NCBI GenBank assembly: GCA_007694095.1
Contig: RECI01000179.1
Span: 1 to 64,000, forward strand
Length of the DNA: 64,000 nt
Source of the DNA: Balneolaceae bacterium
GTDB lineage: Bacteria > Bacteroidota > Rhodothermia > Balneolales > Balneolaceae
Direction of reading: 5' to 3'
The first letter of the stretch is position 1; every line of letters begins with the position of its first letter. Made by a program: the position numbers and the translations under genes. This document shows positions 1 through 8,270 of this stretch, piece after piece. The notes below the pieces were generated by a model that ran no database searches, was not told the origin of the DNA, and worked only from the letters and a program-made list of their open reading frames with translations.

Positions 1-181
1 TGAAAAAGATCATTGCCAGGGCAAAAAAAGTCTGAGGCCACAAGCCGATGAAAATTCCTGTTCTCTCGGCGTGGGCATTCTCGCTTTCATCAGTTCCTTT
101 TTCTGTGTACCATGCGGCCACGCTTGCTGCAATTGATGTAAACCCAAGACCGGCAGCGATATATCCTAATTTATCCAGCAT
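1..181 (-). CDS. Small membrane protein, C-terminus cut by window edge
   Basis: An open frame on the minus strand starts at ATG 179-181 and runs off the left edge, giving the first 60 residues (begins MLDKLGYIAAGLGFTSIAAS). Two hydrophobic stretches, at about residues 5-24 and 43-60, flank a short charged segment rich in Glu and Thr, so this is probably a two-helix or larger inner-membrane protein. The first stretch is too polar in places to exclude a signal anchor. It is transcribed away from the metalloprotease gene at 288. I do not recognise a family. Confidence 0.6.
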   Translation of the reverse strand, partial: MLDKLGYIAAGLGFTSIAASVAAWYTEKGTDESENAHAERTGIFIGLWPQTFFALAMIFF

Positions 182-287
182 AATTTAAGTAATTGTTTTT
201 AAATGTTTTGATTAATGTTATTTATATTAACGCTGCGATATTCATAACCGTTCACAGTAGATTTAAGTAATTAACAAATATATCCTT

Positions 288-995
288 ATGATGAGCAGTC
301 TGATAGAATCAGGAATTACGATTGATGTGAACCGGAAAAAAATAAAAAATATGTATCTGAGGGTATATCTTTCAGAAGGGCGTGTAGTGTTGTCGTGTCC
401 ATGGCATGTTTCGGAAGGAAAAATCCGAACTTTTATCAGGGAGCGAATTCAGTGGGTCAAAAAGCATCTCGAAAAACGAAAGAATCAGGTACAGAAAGAA
501 GAACTGAGATATGTTACCGGTGATGAGCTCCGGGTGTGGGGCCTCAGCAGGAGCTTAATGGTTTATGAAACATCAAAAACTCAACGGATTATATCCGTTT
601 CAGAAGAAGAAATCATGATGTTTGTAAAAGGGAAAAGCACACCTGAAAAACGAAAACAAATCATGGAAGATTGGTACAGAAGCCAATTAAAAGAAATGAT
701 CCGGGTTTTTATATCAAAATGGGAACCGCTGATGGGTGTTAAAGTACGTGAATTCGGCGTAAAGAAAATGAAAACCCGCTGGGGTACATGTAACATCCGT
801 GACAGGAGAATTTGGCTGAACCTTGAACTTGCAAAGCTTGATGTAAATTGCCTTGAGTGTGTTGTAGTTCATGAAATGGTACATCTGCTGGAAAGGCATC
901 ATTCAGATCGTTTTTACAGGTTGATGGATCAATTTTTGCCTGACTGGACAGAAAGAGAAAGGCTTCTCTGTTTTACAGGATTCCAATCCTGTTGA
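288..995 (+). CDS. YgjP/DUF45-type zinc metallopeptidase
   Basis: A 235-residue cytosolic protein of the YgjP-like (DUF45, SprT-related) metallopeptidase group. It has the family hallmarks in order: a basic N-terminal region (IRERIQWVKKHLEKRK), the KTRWGTCN motif just before the catalytic core, and the zinc site HEMVH at residues 195-199 with a third ligand in the following HHSDRFYRLM segment. Length is normal for the family. Two adjacent ATGs (288, 291) could start it. In some genomes these enzymes sit near type I restriction systems, but none is visible here. Its substrate is unknown. Confidence 0.85.
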   Translation: MMSSLIESGITIDVNRKKIKNMYLRVYLSEGRVVLSCPWHVSEGKIRTFIRERIQWVKKHLEKRKNQVQKEELRYVTGDELRVWGLSRSLMVYETSKTQRIISVSEEEIMMFVKGKSTPEKRKQIMEDWYRSQLKEMIRVFISKWEPLMGVKVREFGVKKMKTRWGTCNIRDRRIWLNLELAKLDVNCLECVVVHEMVHLLERHHSDRFYRLMDQFLPDWTERERLLCFTGFQSC

Positions 996-1035
996 TATGC
1001 CGATGGATATATTGGCAACGGTTCAGGATTTAAAC

Positions 1036-1075
1036 ACCCTGCACGTTGCGTACAGGGTATTAAAGATATTTTTTA
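1036..1075 (+). terminator. Weak terminator-like hairpin between convergent genes
   Basis: ACCCTG (1036-1041) and CAGGGT (1053-1058) form a 6-bp stem, extended weakly by flanking A/T pairs, and are followed by an AT-rich tract with TTTTTT. It lies between the end of the metallopeptidase gene (+) and the end of the lipoprotein gene (-), so it may serve both. The stem is short. Confidence 0.35.
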
Positions 1076-1102
1076 TTTCAGATAAAGAGTTCCTGTTTCA
1101 GG

Positions 1103-1672
1103 TCAGGGATCGGTTGCCATTTGAGTATAGAGTTTAACGACAAAGTCGAACTTAACATTATCTTCATTGCCCGCACGGCTGATTGTTCCTGAAACCGTAA
1201 AATCGACAACCGGAGCCGGTTTTTGTTGATAATAATTCAAAAGTGTTTGAATAGCACCGGGTACAACAGTAATTCCGGGAAGTTCACCACTGAAAATTGA
1301 ACGTTCCTTTGCAAAGTCTTCAAATGTTATATTGCTGAAATTTACTAATGGTTCACTTTGGGATGCACCTGCCGGCCGAACCCTTAATTGACCGGAAATG
1401 GACGTTTGTGGTGAGCTGTCATAAATATTTTTTACAAACATGGTGATATTGTAAAAAGTAACATCTTCCACATCTCCGTCTATGTCATTAATAACACTCT
1501 GCAAATTTAACCGCTCTGTTTCGGAATAAGTAACATCACGGGAGTCGATGGCATACTCAAATGCTGATACGGAATCTATAATTAACAGATTGTCTCTGAG
1601 CATATCATCACAGCCAATTGCAGAGATCAACCATAACGGAATAAGTATCAAAAAAGTAATTTGCGATTTCAT
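1103..1672 (-). CDS. Predicted lipoprotein, function unknown
   Basis: A 189-residue protein with a lipoprotein signal: a hydrophobic stretch ending in the lipobox SAIGC, so the lipidated residue would be Cys21. The mature part is mostly beta-strand-like and polar, with no catalytic motif I can identify. It lies 45 bp downstream of the 300-residue outer-membrane-like protein on the same strand, so the two are probably co-transcribed and act at the envelope. I do not recognise the family. Confidence 0.7.
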   Translation of the reverse strand: MKSQITFLILIPLWLISAIGCDDMLRDNLLIIDSVSAFEYAIDSRDVTYSETERLNLQSVINDIDGDVEDVTFYNITMFVKNIYDSSPQTSISGQLRVRPAGASQSEPLVNFSNITFEDFAKERSIFSGELPGITVVPGAIQTLLNYYQQKPAPVVDFTVSGTISRAGNEDNVKFDFVVKLYTQMATDP

Positions 1673-1717
1673 AGCAGGAAAATTATTGGTTAAAATTTCT
1701 TACACGATTTATAAACC

Positions 1718-2620
1718 CTAAATACCGAAACCAATTGTTGCACTCGCAGCAATCACTTTTCCGACATTTATATCTGTTCTTAAATGCACAAATTTCAGAT
1801 TCAGGTTAAGCCCAAGATATGCCCTGGCAAAATTCTCGCTGGTAAAACTGATATCTATTTCTGAATCTTCTTCTTCAGCGGCACCTGAAAATGTGTAATT
1901 CAGGTTCATATTTACATGTTCGTACTGTGCACCACCGTAAATTGTCAGGACTCCAAATTCCTTACTAGCCATACCATTTACCGCAAACGAACTGGTATTC
2001 ATGATTTCACCGATTTTAAAACTCTGGTAAAAGAGTCCAGCGGCAAGATCGACCGGCAAATCATTGAAGTATTGGTTGAGGCCATGTCTTAATCCCAAAC
2101 CAATCATGTTGATATCCGGCACATCGGAATCTGTTGAGAGTGCGAAGAAACGAAAGACGAGCTGCGTATTATAAAAATTTCCGATTGTGATTTGTGGAAC
2201 AGCCAACGGGAAATAATCCATATTGAGCTGACCATTCTGGAACTTATACGATAATCCTTCAGGTCCCTGGACAGTTGCACCCTGGTCTCCGAATATGGTT
2301 GCTGAACTTACCCTTTGCTGAGGATATGGAGCCGGCGGCAGTGCATTAAACGTCTCCTGTGATTCACCAATCAGGGAAGCCATTCCTACGGCATCGATCC
2401 GGATTGTAAATCCATCTTCTATTTTTGCAGAACCCGAAAAACCTGAGTTCAGGTTTGCTCCAAAACCATTTAAAAATGGCTGTAAGTACCCGGTAACGTT
2501 ACCTTCTGACATTTGTTTGATGGCATCCTCAACCTGGTTTTGCGCGTGTACAGAAGAAAAGCAGATCATTACAATGGCAAGAATTAGAGAAGAAGCCTTT
2601 CGTAGAATAGTTTTTTCCAT
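1718..2620 (-). CDS. DUF6588-like secreted/outer-membrane protein
   Basis: A 300-residue protein with a clear signal peptide (hydrophobic 10-24, cleavage near SVHAQ). The mature N-terminus contains the segment YLQPFLNGFGANLNSG, which I associate with DUF6588 proteins of Bacteroidota and Balneolota. The C-terminal two thirds alternate aromatic and hydrophobic residues with Gly (for example GGAQYEHVNMNLNYTF, ARAYLGLNLNLKF), as in an outer-membrane beta-barrel. The last residues ATIGFGI fit a barrel end, though it does not finish with Phe. It precedes the lipoprotein at 1103. The family assignment is from memory of motif style. Confidence 0.65.
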   Translation of the reverse strand: MEKTILRKASSLILAIVMICFSSVHAQNQVEDAIKQMSEGNVTGYLQPFLNGFGANLNSGFSGSAKIEDGFTIRIDAVGMASLIGESQETFNALPPAPYPQQRVSSATIFGDQGATVQGPEGLSYKFQNGQLNMDYFPLAVPQITIGNFYNTQLVFRFFALSTDSDVPDINMIGLGLRHGLNQYFNDLPVDLAAGLFYQSFKIGEIMNTSSFAVNGMASKEFGVLTIYGGAQYEHVNMNLNYTFSGAAEEEDSEIDISFTSENFARAYLGLNLNLKFVHLRTDINVGKVIAASATIGFGI

Positions 2621-3049
2621 AATTTTTAGGTTAGATTTAAGATTAATCTATCTTTAATAGATAATTATATCTCATTATCCAATTTAGATTTTTTCATACT
2701 CATTGTACAGAAGTAATCTGTTAAAGTGCCTTATTTAATCATTATTTTTTAAGGGAATAAATATGAAGCCGGATGAACCTGATAAAGCAGTATAGTTATT
2801 TGAAGGATGATTTTATAATTGCCTCCGGAGAATTCATGCTTAATATTGTGATGGTATCATCTTGTTCTGCCAGGGCACTGAACCGGGTATCAGACAGCTT
2901 ACCTGAAACAGCAGTGAAGTATGGTTTGTCTTTTTAACATGCCCGGAAATGATTGAAATTTGTTTGGGACAAAAAAAGATTGACTTGTAGTGAAATAAAC
3001 CGGAAAATCAGATTCATATTTTTAAACTATTAAATCATTCTGAAGGCTG
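2621..3049. other. Divergent intergenic region
   Basis: This 429-base spacer lies between the leftward DUF6588-like gene and the rightward SGNH hydrolase gene, so it should carry both promoters. It is AT-rich near both gene starts. The only open frames are short (about 33 codons at most) and unsupported. I see no repeat or strong hairpin. Confidence 0.5.
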
Positions 3050-3811
3050 ATGAAACACATTCGTATTTATTTAATTGGTATTTCATTCTCATTGTTATTG
3101 ATCAGCCCTATTTATTCTCAAAACGTAACTACATCGGGTAAATCAGCTGAACAAATTATGCAGGAATATGAGCAATGGTCTGCCACCAGGGATGACTGGG
3201 CTAACCTGAACCGTTACAGAGATGCCAACAAGGCAGCAGGCCTGCCCAAAGAAGGTGAGAGGAGAGTGGTATTTATGGGGAATTCCATTACCGAGGGCTG
3301 GAGTAACCATTACCCGGAGTTTTTCGAGGGGAAGCCCTACATGAATCGTGGAATCAGTGGTCAAACAACACCACAAATGCTGGTACGGTTTCGCAGTGAC
3401 GTAATTGAGCTGAAACCCGAAGTTGTGGTGATCCTTGCCGGCACAAATGATATTGCCGGGAATACCGGCCCGTCAACAATCAATATGATTACAGATAACC
3501 TCTTCTCAATGGCAGAGCTGGCCAGTGTACATGGTATCCGGGTAATTCTCTCTTCGGTTCTTCCGGTATATGATTATCCATGGCGTCCCGGGCTTGAACC
3601 GTCCCGGAAAATTGTTGAACTAAATAATCGTATTCGTTACTACGCAGCAATGAATGGACATTATTACCTGGATTATTTTTCCGAAACGGCCAACAACCGG
3701 AATGGAATGAAAGAAAACCTTGCATATGATGGGGTTCACCCAAATCGGGAAGGATATATTCTGATGTCGCGTATGGCGGAGGAAGCAATCCGGTATGTCT
3801 TGGAGGATTAA
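3050..3811 (+). CDS. Secreted SGNH/GDSL-family hydrolase
   Basis: A 253-residue exported esterase/acylhydrolase of the SGNH superfamily. A signal peptide covers about residues 1-23 (ends IYSQ). The conserved blocks are present: block I GNSITEG with nucleophile Ser79, block II Gly around residue 101 (RGISGQTT), block III GTND at 131-134 with Asn133, and block V DGVHP with Asp227 and His230. Block I has Asn in place of the more usual Asp before Ser. The general type resembles rhamnogalacturonan acetylesterase or PAF-acetylhydrolase-like lipases; the substrate cannot be told from sequence. It stands alone. Confidence 0.88.
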   Translation: MKHIRIYLIGISFSLLLISPIYSQNVTTSGKSAEQIMQEYEQWSATRDDWANLNRYRDANKAAGLPKEGERRVVFMGNSITEGWSNHYPEFFEGKPYMNRGISGQTTPQMLVRFRSDVIELKPEVVVILAGTNDIAGNTGPSTINMITDNLFSMAELASVHGIRVILSSVLPVYDYPWRPGLEPSRKIVELNNRIRYYAAMNGHYYLDYFSETANNRNGMKENLAYDGVHPNREGYILMSRMAEEAIRYVLED

Positions 3812-3997
3812 AGTTCGTAATGGAGCCGAGTGTTTTCCTATGGATGATTCGAAAAAAAATCTTACCGTTTTGTAGCCACTAAGGCTCGAAGACTCAAAGC
3901 AGCACAAAGGTTTTTGGTGTCACCTTCTTCATGGTGTTGTCAGGTTATTGGGGCTAAATTAGGGGCCTATCAAACTGAGTAGTTTTTGAATGCGTGG
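3812..3997. other. Convergent spacer with a low-complexity repeat-like tract
   Basis: Between the SGNH hydrolase (+) and the cupin (-). Bases 3875-3915 read, on the minus strand, like a gene-poor repeat phrase (CTTTGAGTCTTCGAGCC) of the kind scattered in related genomes. I see no second copy in this window and no clear terminator. Confidence 0.3.
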
Positions 3998-4450
3998 CTA
4001 TTTTTTGAGTTTACTTAATACCTCGGGTGATTGAATTCGCCGGTGGATGGTTTCATCGTCGGGAATGCGGGGTTTGTCGCGGTATCGGTCTACAATACAG
4101 ATAAAGCCCAGCGGTTCATTCGTATCGGCAAGAAATTGGTGTATGGTATCAGGCGAAATAAAAACAGTATCGTATAACCCGAGTGGGTGAACCTCATTTT
4201 CAAGAAGAAGTGTACCACCGCCCCGAATAACGATTACACTGTGCGGATGCCGGTGCATTTCGAGTGAAGAATAACCGCCGGGGGCAATCTCAAAATAGCG
4301 CGTCTGGAAATTAAGTTCGGAAATATCATCACCTAAAAGCGTGAACCGGTGAATATCTTTAAAATTCTGGGTGTCTGTTTTGTACTCTTTTTTTTCGACT
4401 CCTGTCCAGCTGTATCCGTCTGCTTTTAAAACTTTTGATTTCTTATTCAT
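3998..4450 (-). CDS. Cupin protein, partner of the RuBisCO-like protein
   Basis: A 150-residue single-domain cupin. Start chosen at ATG 4448-4450 because this ATG overlaps the stop of the upstream RuBisCO-like gene (8-nt overlap, translational coupling); a longer frame from 4492 would lie deep inside that gene. Motif 1 is MHRHPH followed by VIVIRGGG, giving the metal-binding histidines, but the usual motif-1 Glu is not obvious. Motif 2 is PDTIHQF, then LGFICIVDRYRDKPR. In Rhodospirillum rubrum a cupin acts after a RuBisCO-like isomerase as a 1-methylthioxylulose 5-phosphate methylsulfurylase that makes deoxyxylulose 5-phosphate. The same role here is inferred from gene pairing, not shown. Confidence 0.8.
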   Translation of the reverse strand: MNKKSKVLKADGYSWTGVEKKEYKTDTQNFKDIHRFTLLGDDISELNFQTRYFEIAPGGYSSLEMHRHPHSVIVIRGGGTLLLENEVHPLGLYDTVFISPDTIHQFLADTNEPLGFICIVDRYRDKPRIPDDETIHRRIQSPEVLSKLKK

Positions 4451-5555
4451 CTGGTCCGAGCATTTGTTGAAAAGTTGCAGTAGCCTGTTCAATACCTGTG
4501 TCTTGTTTGTAGAGGCTGCCTCCTACCAGGAAAATAGTTTCTTTCCCATATTCTTTGATCCAATCAGGTATGGAAACCAGGTCTATACCGCCAGCCGGCA
4601 CCGGAAAAGAGGGCTTAAAAATACAAAAATCTTTTCTGATCTGTTGGTTCAATGCCTGGCAGGTTTCTTTTGAAAAAGTAAAACGCCCCCCTGCATTTGG
4701 ATAGATGATAGCATCCGCACCAAAAGCTCTCCAGAGTTTACCATAATAGAGCTCCATAGAGAAGCCGGTACTTTTCGGGATAACGTAAGGCCCGGAAAAA
4801 GCAGGATGTGCCATTACCGGCACCTGTGCTGTTTTTGCGATTTCGTGCATTGCTTCAATTCCGGTAAGTTGAGGTGAAATCAATACACCCTCAGCACCGA
4901 GATCAACAGCAAGCTGGAACCGTGAAAAAAGCCTGGCAGGTGAGGTGGTGATATTCGGAAAGTAGCATGTACGCTTGCCAGAATGCTGTTCCCCGTCCCT
5001 GATAGCTTTCAGGCAGTTTGAAACTCTTTCAGTAAAAGCGGCTGTTGACTGATCAGCCAGGCCGTGGTCATCTTTAATGATATCTATTCCTCCACGGGCA
5101 AATTGGCCGGCCCTGCCGGCCAGCTCAACAGCCGATAATCCTACAGGCTTGAGAGCGGTACAGCTTAATGGCCGTGTGTGAACATTGAGCAGTTTTCTGA
5201 TTCCCTGTATCCCGAATGCAGGACCGCTGAGCAGTTCAGCAAAATATTGATCATGTACGTCCAGCAGCTTGATGCCATCAAGAAGGGAAATATTTCCGTA
5301 CAGGACATTTAAAAACTGTGTAGGATCGCCATCAATTATGGAAACAGGGTAGTGGATTACAGCCTTCCAAAGATTCTCATCTATCGGATCAACCTTTTCA
5401 ATGGTTGGCAGTGATGCTGATGCTGAAGCGGGAACCGTTCCGGCCGGCATTTCGACCGACTGTTCAATGCTTATATTTTCTGCAATTTGTTCTGCCTGGC
5501 TGCGGCTATCTGCGGCCAATTGATAGACAATCGTTACATGAGTAGCATTTCCCAT
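4443..5555 (-). CDS. RuBisCO-like protein (form IV)
   Basis: A 370-residue RuBisCO large-subunit homologue that cannot be a carboxylase. The substrate-loop Lys is kept in TALKPVGLS (Lys136), and the carbamylated-Lys motif reads GGIDIIKDDHGLADQ (Lys161, Asp163), with His164 where true RuBisCO has Glu. The C-terminal loop that carries the catalytic loop-6 Lys is absent or replaced (HPAFSGPYV), and the protein is about 100 residues shorter than RuBisCO. RuBisCO-like proteins enolise sugar phosphates; known cases are DK-MTP-1-P enolase, methylthioribulose-1-P isomerase and acid-sugar decarboxylases. It follows purA after 9 nt and overlaps the cupin gene, so it belongs to a purA-RLP-cupin unit. 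Exact substrate unproven. Confidence 0.88.
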   Translation of the reverse strand: MGNATHVTIVYQLAADSRSQAEQIAENISIEQSVEMPAGTVPASASASLPTIEKVDPIDENLWKAVIHYPVSIIDGDPTQFLNVLYGNISLLDGIKLLDVHDQYFAELLSGPAFGIQGIRKLLNVHTRPLSCTALKPVGLSAVELAGRAGQFARGGIDIIKDDHGLADQSTAAFTERVSNCLKAIRDGEQHSGKRTCYFPNITTSPARLFSRFQLAVDLGAEGVLISPQLTGIEAMHEIAKTAQVPVMAHPAFSGPYVIPKSTGFSMELYYGKLWRAFGADAIIYPNAGGRFTFSKETCQALNQQIRKDFCIFKPSFPVPAGGIDLVSIPDWIKEYGKETIFLVGGSLYKQDTGIEQATATFQQMLGPDE

Positions 5556-5564
5556 CCGAAAATA

Positions 5565-6839
5565 CTATATAATGATGGTCTCAGAGCGCTTGGGTCCAGT
5601 GGAAACGATCGTAAACGGAACTCCTGTATACTCTTCAATAAACCGGATATATTCACGCGCTTTTTCGGGGAGATCCTCAAACCTGGAAATATTTCTGGTA
5701 GACTGGTTCCATCCATCAAATGTTTTATAAACCGGTTTAACCTCACTTACTTTTTCTGTATCTAACGGAAACACATTGGTTATGCTTCCATTGAGTTCAT
5801 AGTGGGTGCATACACTGATTGTATCGAAATCATCCAGCACGTCAAGTTTTGTGAGGCTCAATTCATTCATTCCATTCAGTCGAATGGCATATCTCAAGGC
5901 AACCAAATCAAGCCAGCCGCATCTTCTTGGCCGGCCTGTGGTAGCACCGAATTCGTGACCGTTTTTCCTGAGCTTCTCGCCAGTATCGTCATTCAATTCG
6001 GTGGGGAAGGGGCCGTTTCCTACGCGAGTGCAATATGCTTTTGTAATTCCCATGGAATGGGTGATGGCAGTTGGCGGAATGCCGCTGCCGGTACATGCTC
6101 CTCCTGCAGTTGGAGAAGAAGAAGTAACAAAGGGATAAGTTCCGTGATCAACATCAAGCAAACTGCCCTGTGCACCTTCAAGAAGAATAGACTCGCCATT
6201 TTCAAGTGCATGATGCAGAATTTCAGTAGAATTACAGATATAGGGTTTTACTACCCCGATTGCCGGGGCGAGTTCCGCCATCATTTTATCGGCGTCAAGT
6301 TCCGGTTCATCATACACATTTTTTAGTGCGAGATTGATATCAGCCAGGTTTTTTTTGATACTTTTTTCAAGTTTGGCTTCATCAGTAAGATCATTCATCC
6401 GGATGCCGATTCTGGATAATTTACTTACATATGCCGGGCCAATTCCTCGTCCGGTTGTGCCGATGGCATCGGATCCCCGTTTTTTTTCCTTAACATTGTC
6501 AAGAACTTTATGATAGGGAAGAATCAGGTGTGCAGAACTGCTGATAAACAGCCGTTTCTCAAGATTAACACCAAGAGCTTCCACTTCTTTAATTTCATCA
6601 ACCAATGCGATAGGATCTATCACCACACCATTACCGATGATGCACTTCGAGTCGCCATTAAACATTCCTGATGGAATAAGGTGAAGTACAATGGTGGTGT
6701 CATCAAATTTAAGCGTGTGCCCGGCATTTGCTCCACCCTGGTACCGGACTACGTAATCCGCTTCGGAACTCAGCAGGTCTACTATTTTTCCCTTCCCTTC
6801 ATCGCCCCACTGGGCGCCAATAACAATTCTTACAGCCAT
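5565..6839 (-). CDS. purA: Adenylosuccinate synthetase
   Basis: A 424-residue, full-length enzyme joining IMP and aspartate with GTP to give adenylosuccinate, the first committed step to AMP. The N-terminus carries GAQWGDEGKGK (Asp13 catalytic) and NAGHT with catalytic His41. The IMP-site segment GTTGRGIGPAY, the GTYPFVTSS segment and the C-terminal GTP-binding FTIVSTGP are all present. The start is certain because the first strand begins at once. There is no visible Shine-Dalgarno site. A hairpin with eight T residues ends only 8 nt before the ATG, an odd arrangement. The RuBisCO-like gene follows after 9 nt. Confidence 0.97.
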   Translation of the reverse strand: MAVRIVIGAQWGDEGKGKIVDLLSSEADYVVRYQGGANAGHTLKFDDTTIVLHLIPSGMFNGDSKCIIGNGVVIDPIALVDEIKEVEALGVNLEKRLFISSSAHLILPYHKVLDNVKEKKRGSDAIGTTGRGIGPAYVSKLSRIGIRMNDLTDEAKLEKSIKKNLADINLALKNVYDEPELDADKMMAELAPAIGVVKPYICNSTEILHHALENGESILLEGAQGSLLDVDHGTYPFVTSSSPTAGGACTGSGIPPTAITHSMGITKAYCTRVGNGPFPTELNDDTGEKLRKNGHEFGATTGRPRRCGWLDLVALRYAIRLNGMNELSLTKLDVLDDFDTISVCTHYELNGSITNVFPLDTEKVSEVKPVYKTFDGWNQSTRNISRFEDLPEKAREYIRFIEEYTGVPFTIVSTGPKRSETIII

Positions 6840-6946
6840 ATGATTTCAAAAAAAAGGAGGTGTAAGTAACACCTCCATATAGTTAGTTATAAATCCCGAA
6901 ATTATCAAATAATCGGGACTTCTTTATTGAATGATCCAAAAGATTA
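6840..6946 (-). promoter_or_regulatory. purA leader with two hairpins, possible attenuator
   Basis: The spacer between the STAS gene and purA contains, in transcription order, a small stem (TCCCGA/TCGGGA, 6894-6899 with 6913-6918) and then a perfect 8-bp stem with a T8 tract, ending 8 nt before the purA ATG. There is no room for a conventional promoter after the terminator. purA mRNA must therefore start at or before the hairpins and read through. That is what an attenuated leader looks like, but it has not been shown. Confidence 0.45.
6848..6876 (-). terminator. Intrinsic terminator directly before purA
   Basis: On the minus strand GGAGGTGT, a 5-nt loop TACTT, ACACCTCC, then TTTTTTTT. It is a perfect 8-bp stem with a T8 tail. 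It would end the STAS transcript, or act as a conditional terminator for purA. Confidence 0.8.
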
Positions 6947-7291
6947 TTACGAGTCTTTGAAAGATTCGATAGCCTCATCTGTGGATTTGAAATGCTTAAA
7001 AACCGTTATGAGTTTAGTGATAATCAACAGGCTTTCAATTTTATCGGTGGCGTTGGCAATTCTCAGGTCACCGCCGGCTTTCCTCATCGTGGTTAGAGCG
7101 CCAATCAGCATACCCAAACCTGATGAGTTCATAAACTTCACCTTGCTAAGATCTACCACAATATTGGTTTTTTTGCTCTCGATCAGTTCATGAAGTTTTT
7201 CATTCAGGCTGACGGCATCAGGCCCGCCCATAACATTACCTTTAAATTCGATAATGACACAATTATAACGCTCAGATACATTAAAACTCAT
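6947..7291 (-). CDS. STAS-domain anti-anti-sigma factor-like protein
   Basis: A 114-residue single STAS domain, the size of SpoIIAA/RsbV. Strands and helices match the fold, and the phosphoacceptor motif reads VKFMNSSGLGML with the candidate Ser57 (Ser56 adjacent). In that family a switch-protein kinase phosphorylates this Ser to control release of an anti-sigma factor. No kinase, phosphatase or sigma factor lies nearby, so the partner must be elsewhere. It follows secF by 27 nt on the same strand and may be co-transcribed with secDF; its own downstream terminator is the hairpin at 6848-6876. Confidence 0.85.
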   Translation of the reverse strand: MSFNVSERYNCVIIEFKGNVMGGPDAVSLNEKLHELIESKKTNIVVDLSKVKFMNSSGLGMLIGALTTMRKAGGDLRIANATDKIESLLIITKLITVFKHFKSTDEAIESFKDS

Positions 7292-7318
7292 AAAATCCCC
7301 TTTTCGGTTTTTTTTAAT

Positions 7319-8239
7319 TTATGATTTTGCTTTGGCAATAGCACGTTTTTGCAGCTCAACAACAAGTGCGCTTGCTACAAAAAGTGAACTATAAGTACCT
7401 AAAATTACACCGATTACAAGAGCAAAGGCAAATCCTTTAAGCACCTCACCGCCAAAGATAAACAGCACGCTCACCACAAACAAGGTCGTAACTGAAGTTA
7501 CTACTGTTCGGCTTAACGTATCATTCAGGCTTTTGTTAATCATATCTGTGAAATCCATTGTTTTATAGATAATTGAATTTTCACGGATTCGGTCAAAAAC
7601 TACCACTGTATCGTTCAGAGAGTATCCAACAATGGTAAGGAATGCCGCAATTAGTGCCTGGTTGATACTTACATCAAATGGAGCAAATTCACCCATAATG
7701 GTAAATACACCGAGAACGATGAGAACATCGTGTGCGAGTGCAGCGATGGCACCGGCCGAAAACCACCATCCCTTGAAACGGATGAAGATGTAAATAAATA
7801 CAACGGCCAGGGCAAAGATGATGGAATAGAGCGCACCGCGCCTGAGATCTTCAGCAAAACGGGGACCAACAAGGTCTGTTTTTTGAACGGTTACTTCATT
7901 GCCCGGGTACATCACGGCAAAGTTGGAAAGTATCAGATCACGGGTTTGAGTAACATCTTCTTCAGTGTCGATCCTAAGAAGAATTTCACGGTCGGACCCG
8001 AATAGTTTTATTTCGGGTACTGACCCGAGCGGTTCTGCTAGTTCAGAACGCATTTCCACTACATTCACGGGCTCCTGAAACTCAAAAACAAATTCCTGTC
8101 CTCCGCGAAAATCTATGCCATAATTCAGGCCCATCGTTAGTATCGCTACAATCGATACAACAATAAGTGTACCGGAGAAAAAGTAGGCAATATTATGCGC
8201 CTTAATAAAATCGAAATTTGGTGATTCAAACCATCTCAT
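7319..8239 (-). CDS. secF: Protein translocase subunit SecF
   Basis: A 306-residue inner-membrane protein that, with SecD, uses the proton gradient to pull secreted proteins out of the SecYEG channel. It has one N-terminal membrane helix (about 18-38) followed by the GIDFRGG motif, a periplasmic domain to about 135, and five further helices containing the YSLNDTVVVFDRIREN motif typical of SecF. Length is normal. It lies 31 nt after secD. Confidence 0.96.
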   Translation of the reverse strand: MRWFESPNFDFIKAHNIAYFFSGTLIVVSIVAILTMGLNYGIDFRGGQEFVFEFQEPVNVVEMRSELAEPLGSVPEIKLFGSDREILLRIDTEEDVTQTRDLILSNFAVMYPGNEVTVQKTDLVGPRFAEDLRRGALYSIIFALAVVFIYIFIRFKGWWFSAGAIAALAHDVLIVLGVFTIMGEFAPFDVSINQALIAAFLTIVGYSLNDTVVVFDRIRENSIIYKTMDFTDMINKSLNDTLSRTVVTSVTTLFVVSVLFIFGGEVLKGFAFALVIGVILGTYSSLFVASALVVELQKRAIAKAKS

Positions 8240-8270
8240 ATTGTTATCCTCTTATTAAAATCTTTAATGT

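Noticed and set aside
3143-3907. Three long minus-strand open frames inside and after the SGNH hydrolase gene
   Set aside because: They lie opposite a clear hydrolase with all its motifs, and their translations have no recognisable domain.
4443-5555. A functional RuBisCO
   Set aside because: The protein is about 100 residues too short, has His in place of the metal-binding Glu after the carbamylated Lys, and lacks loop 6.
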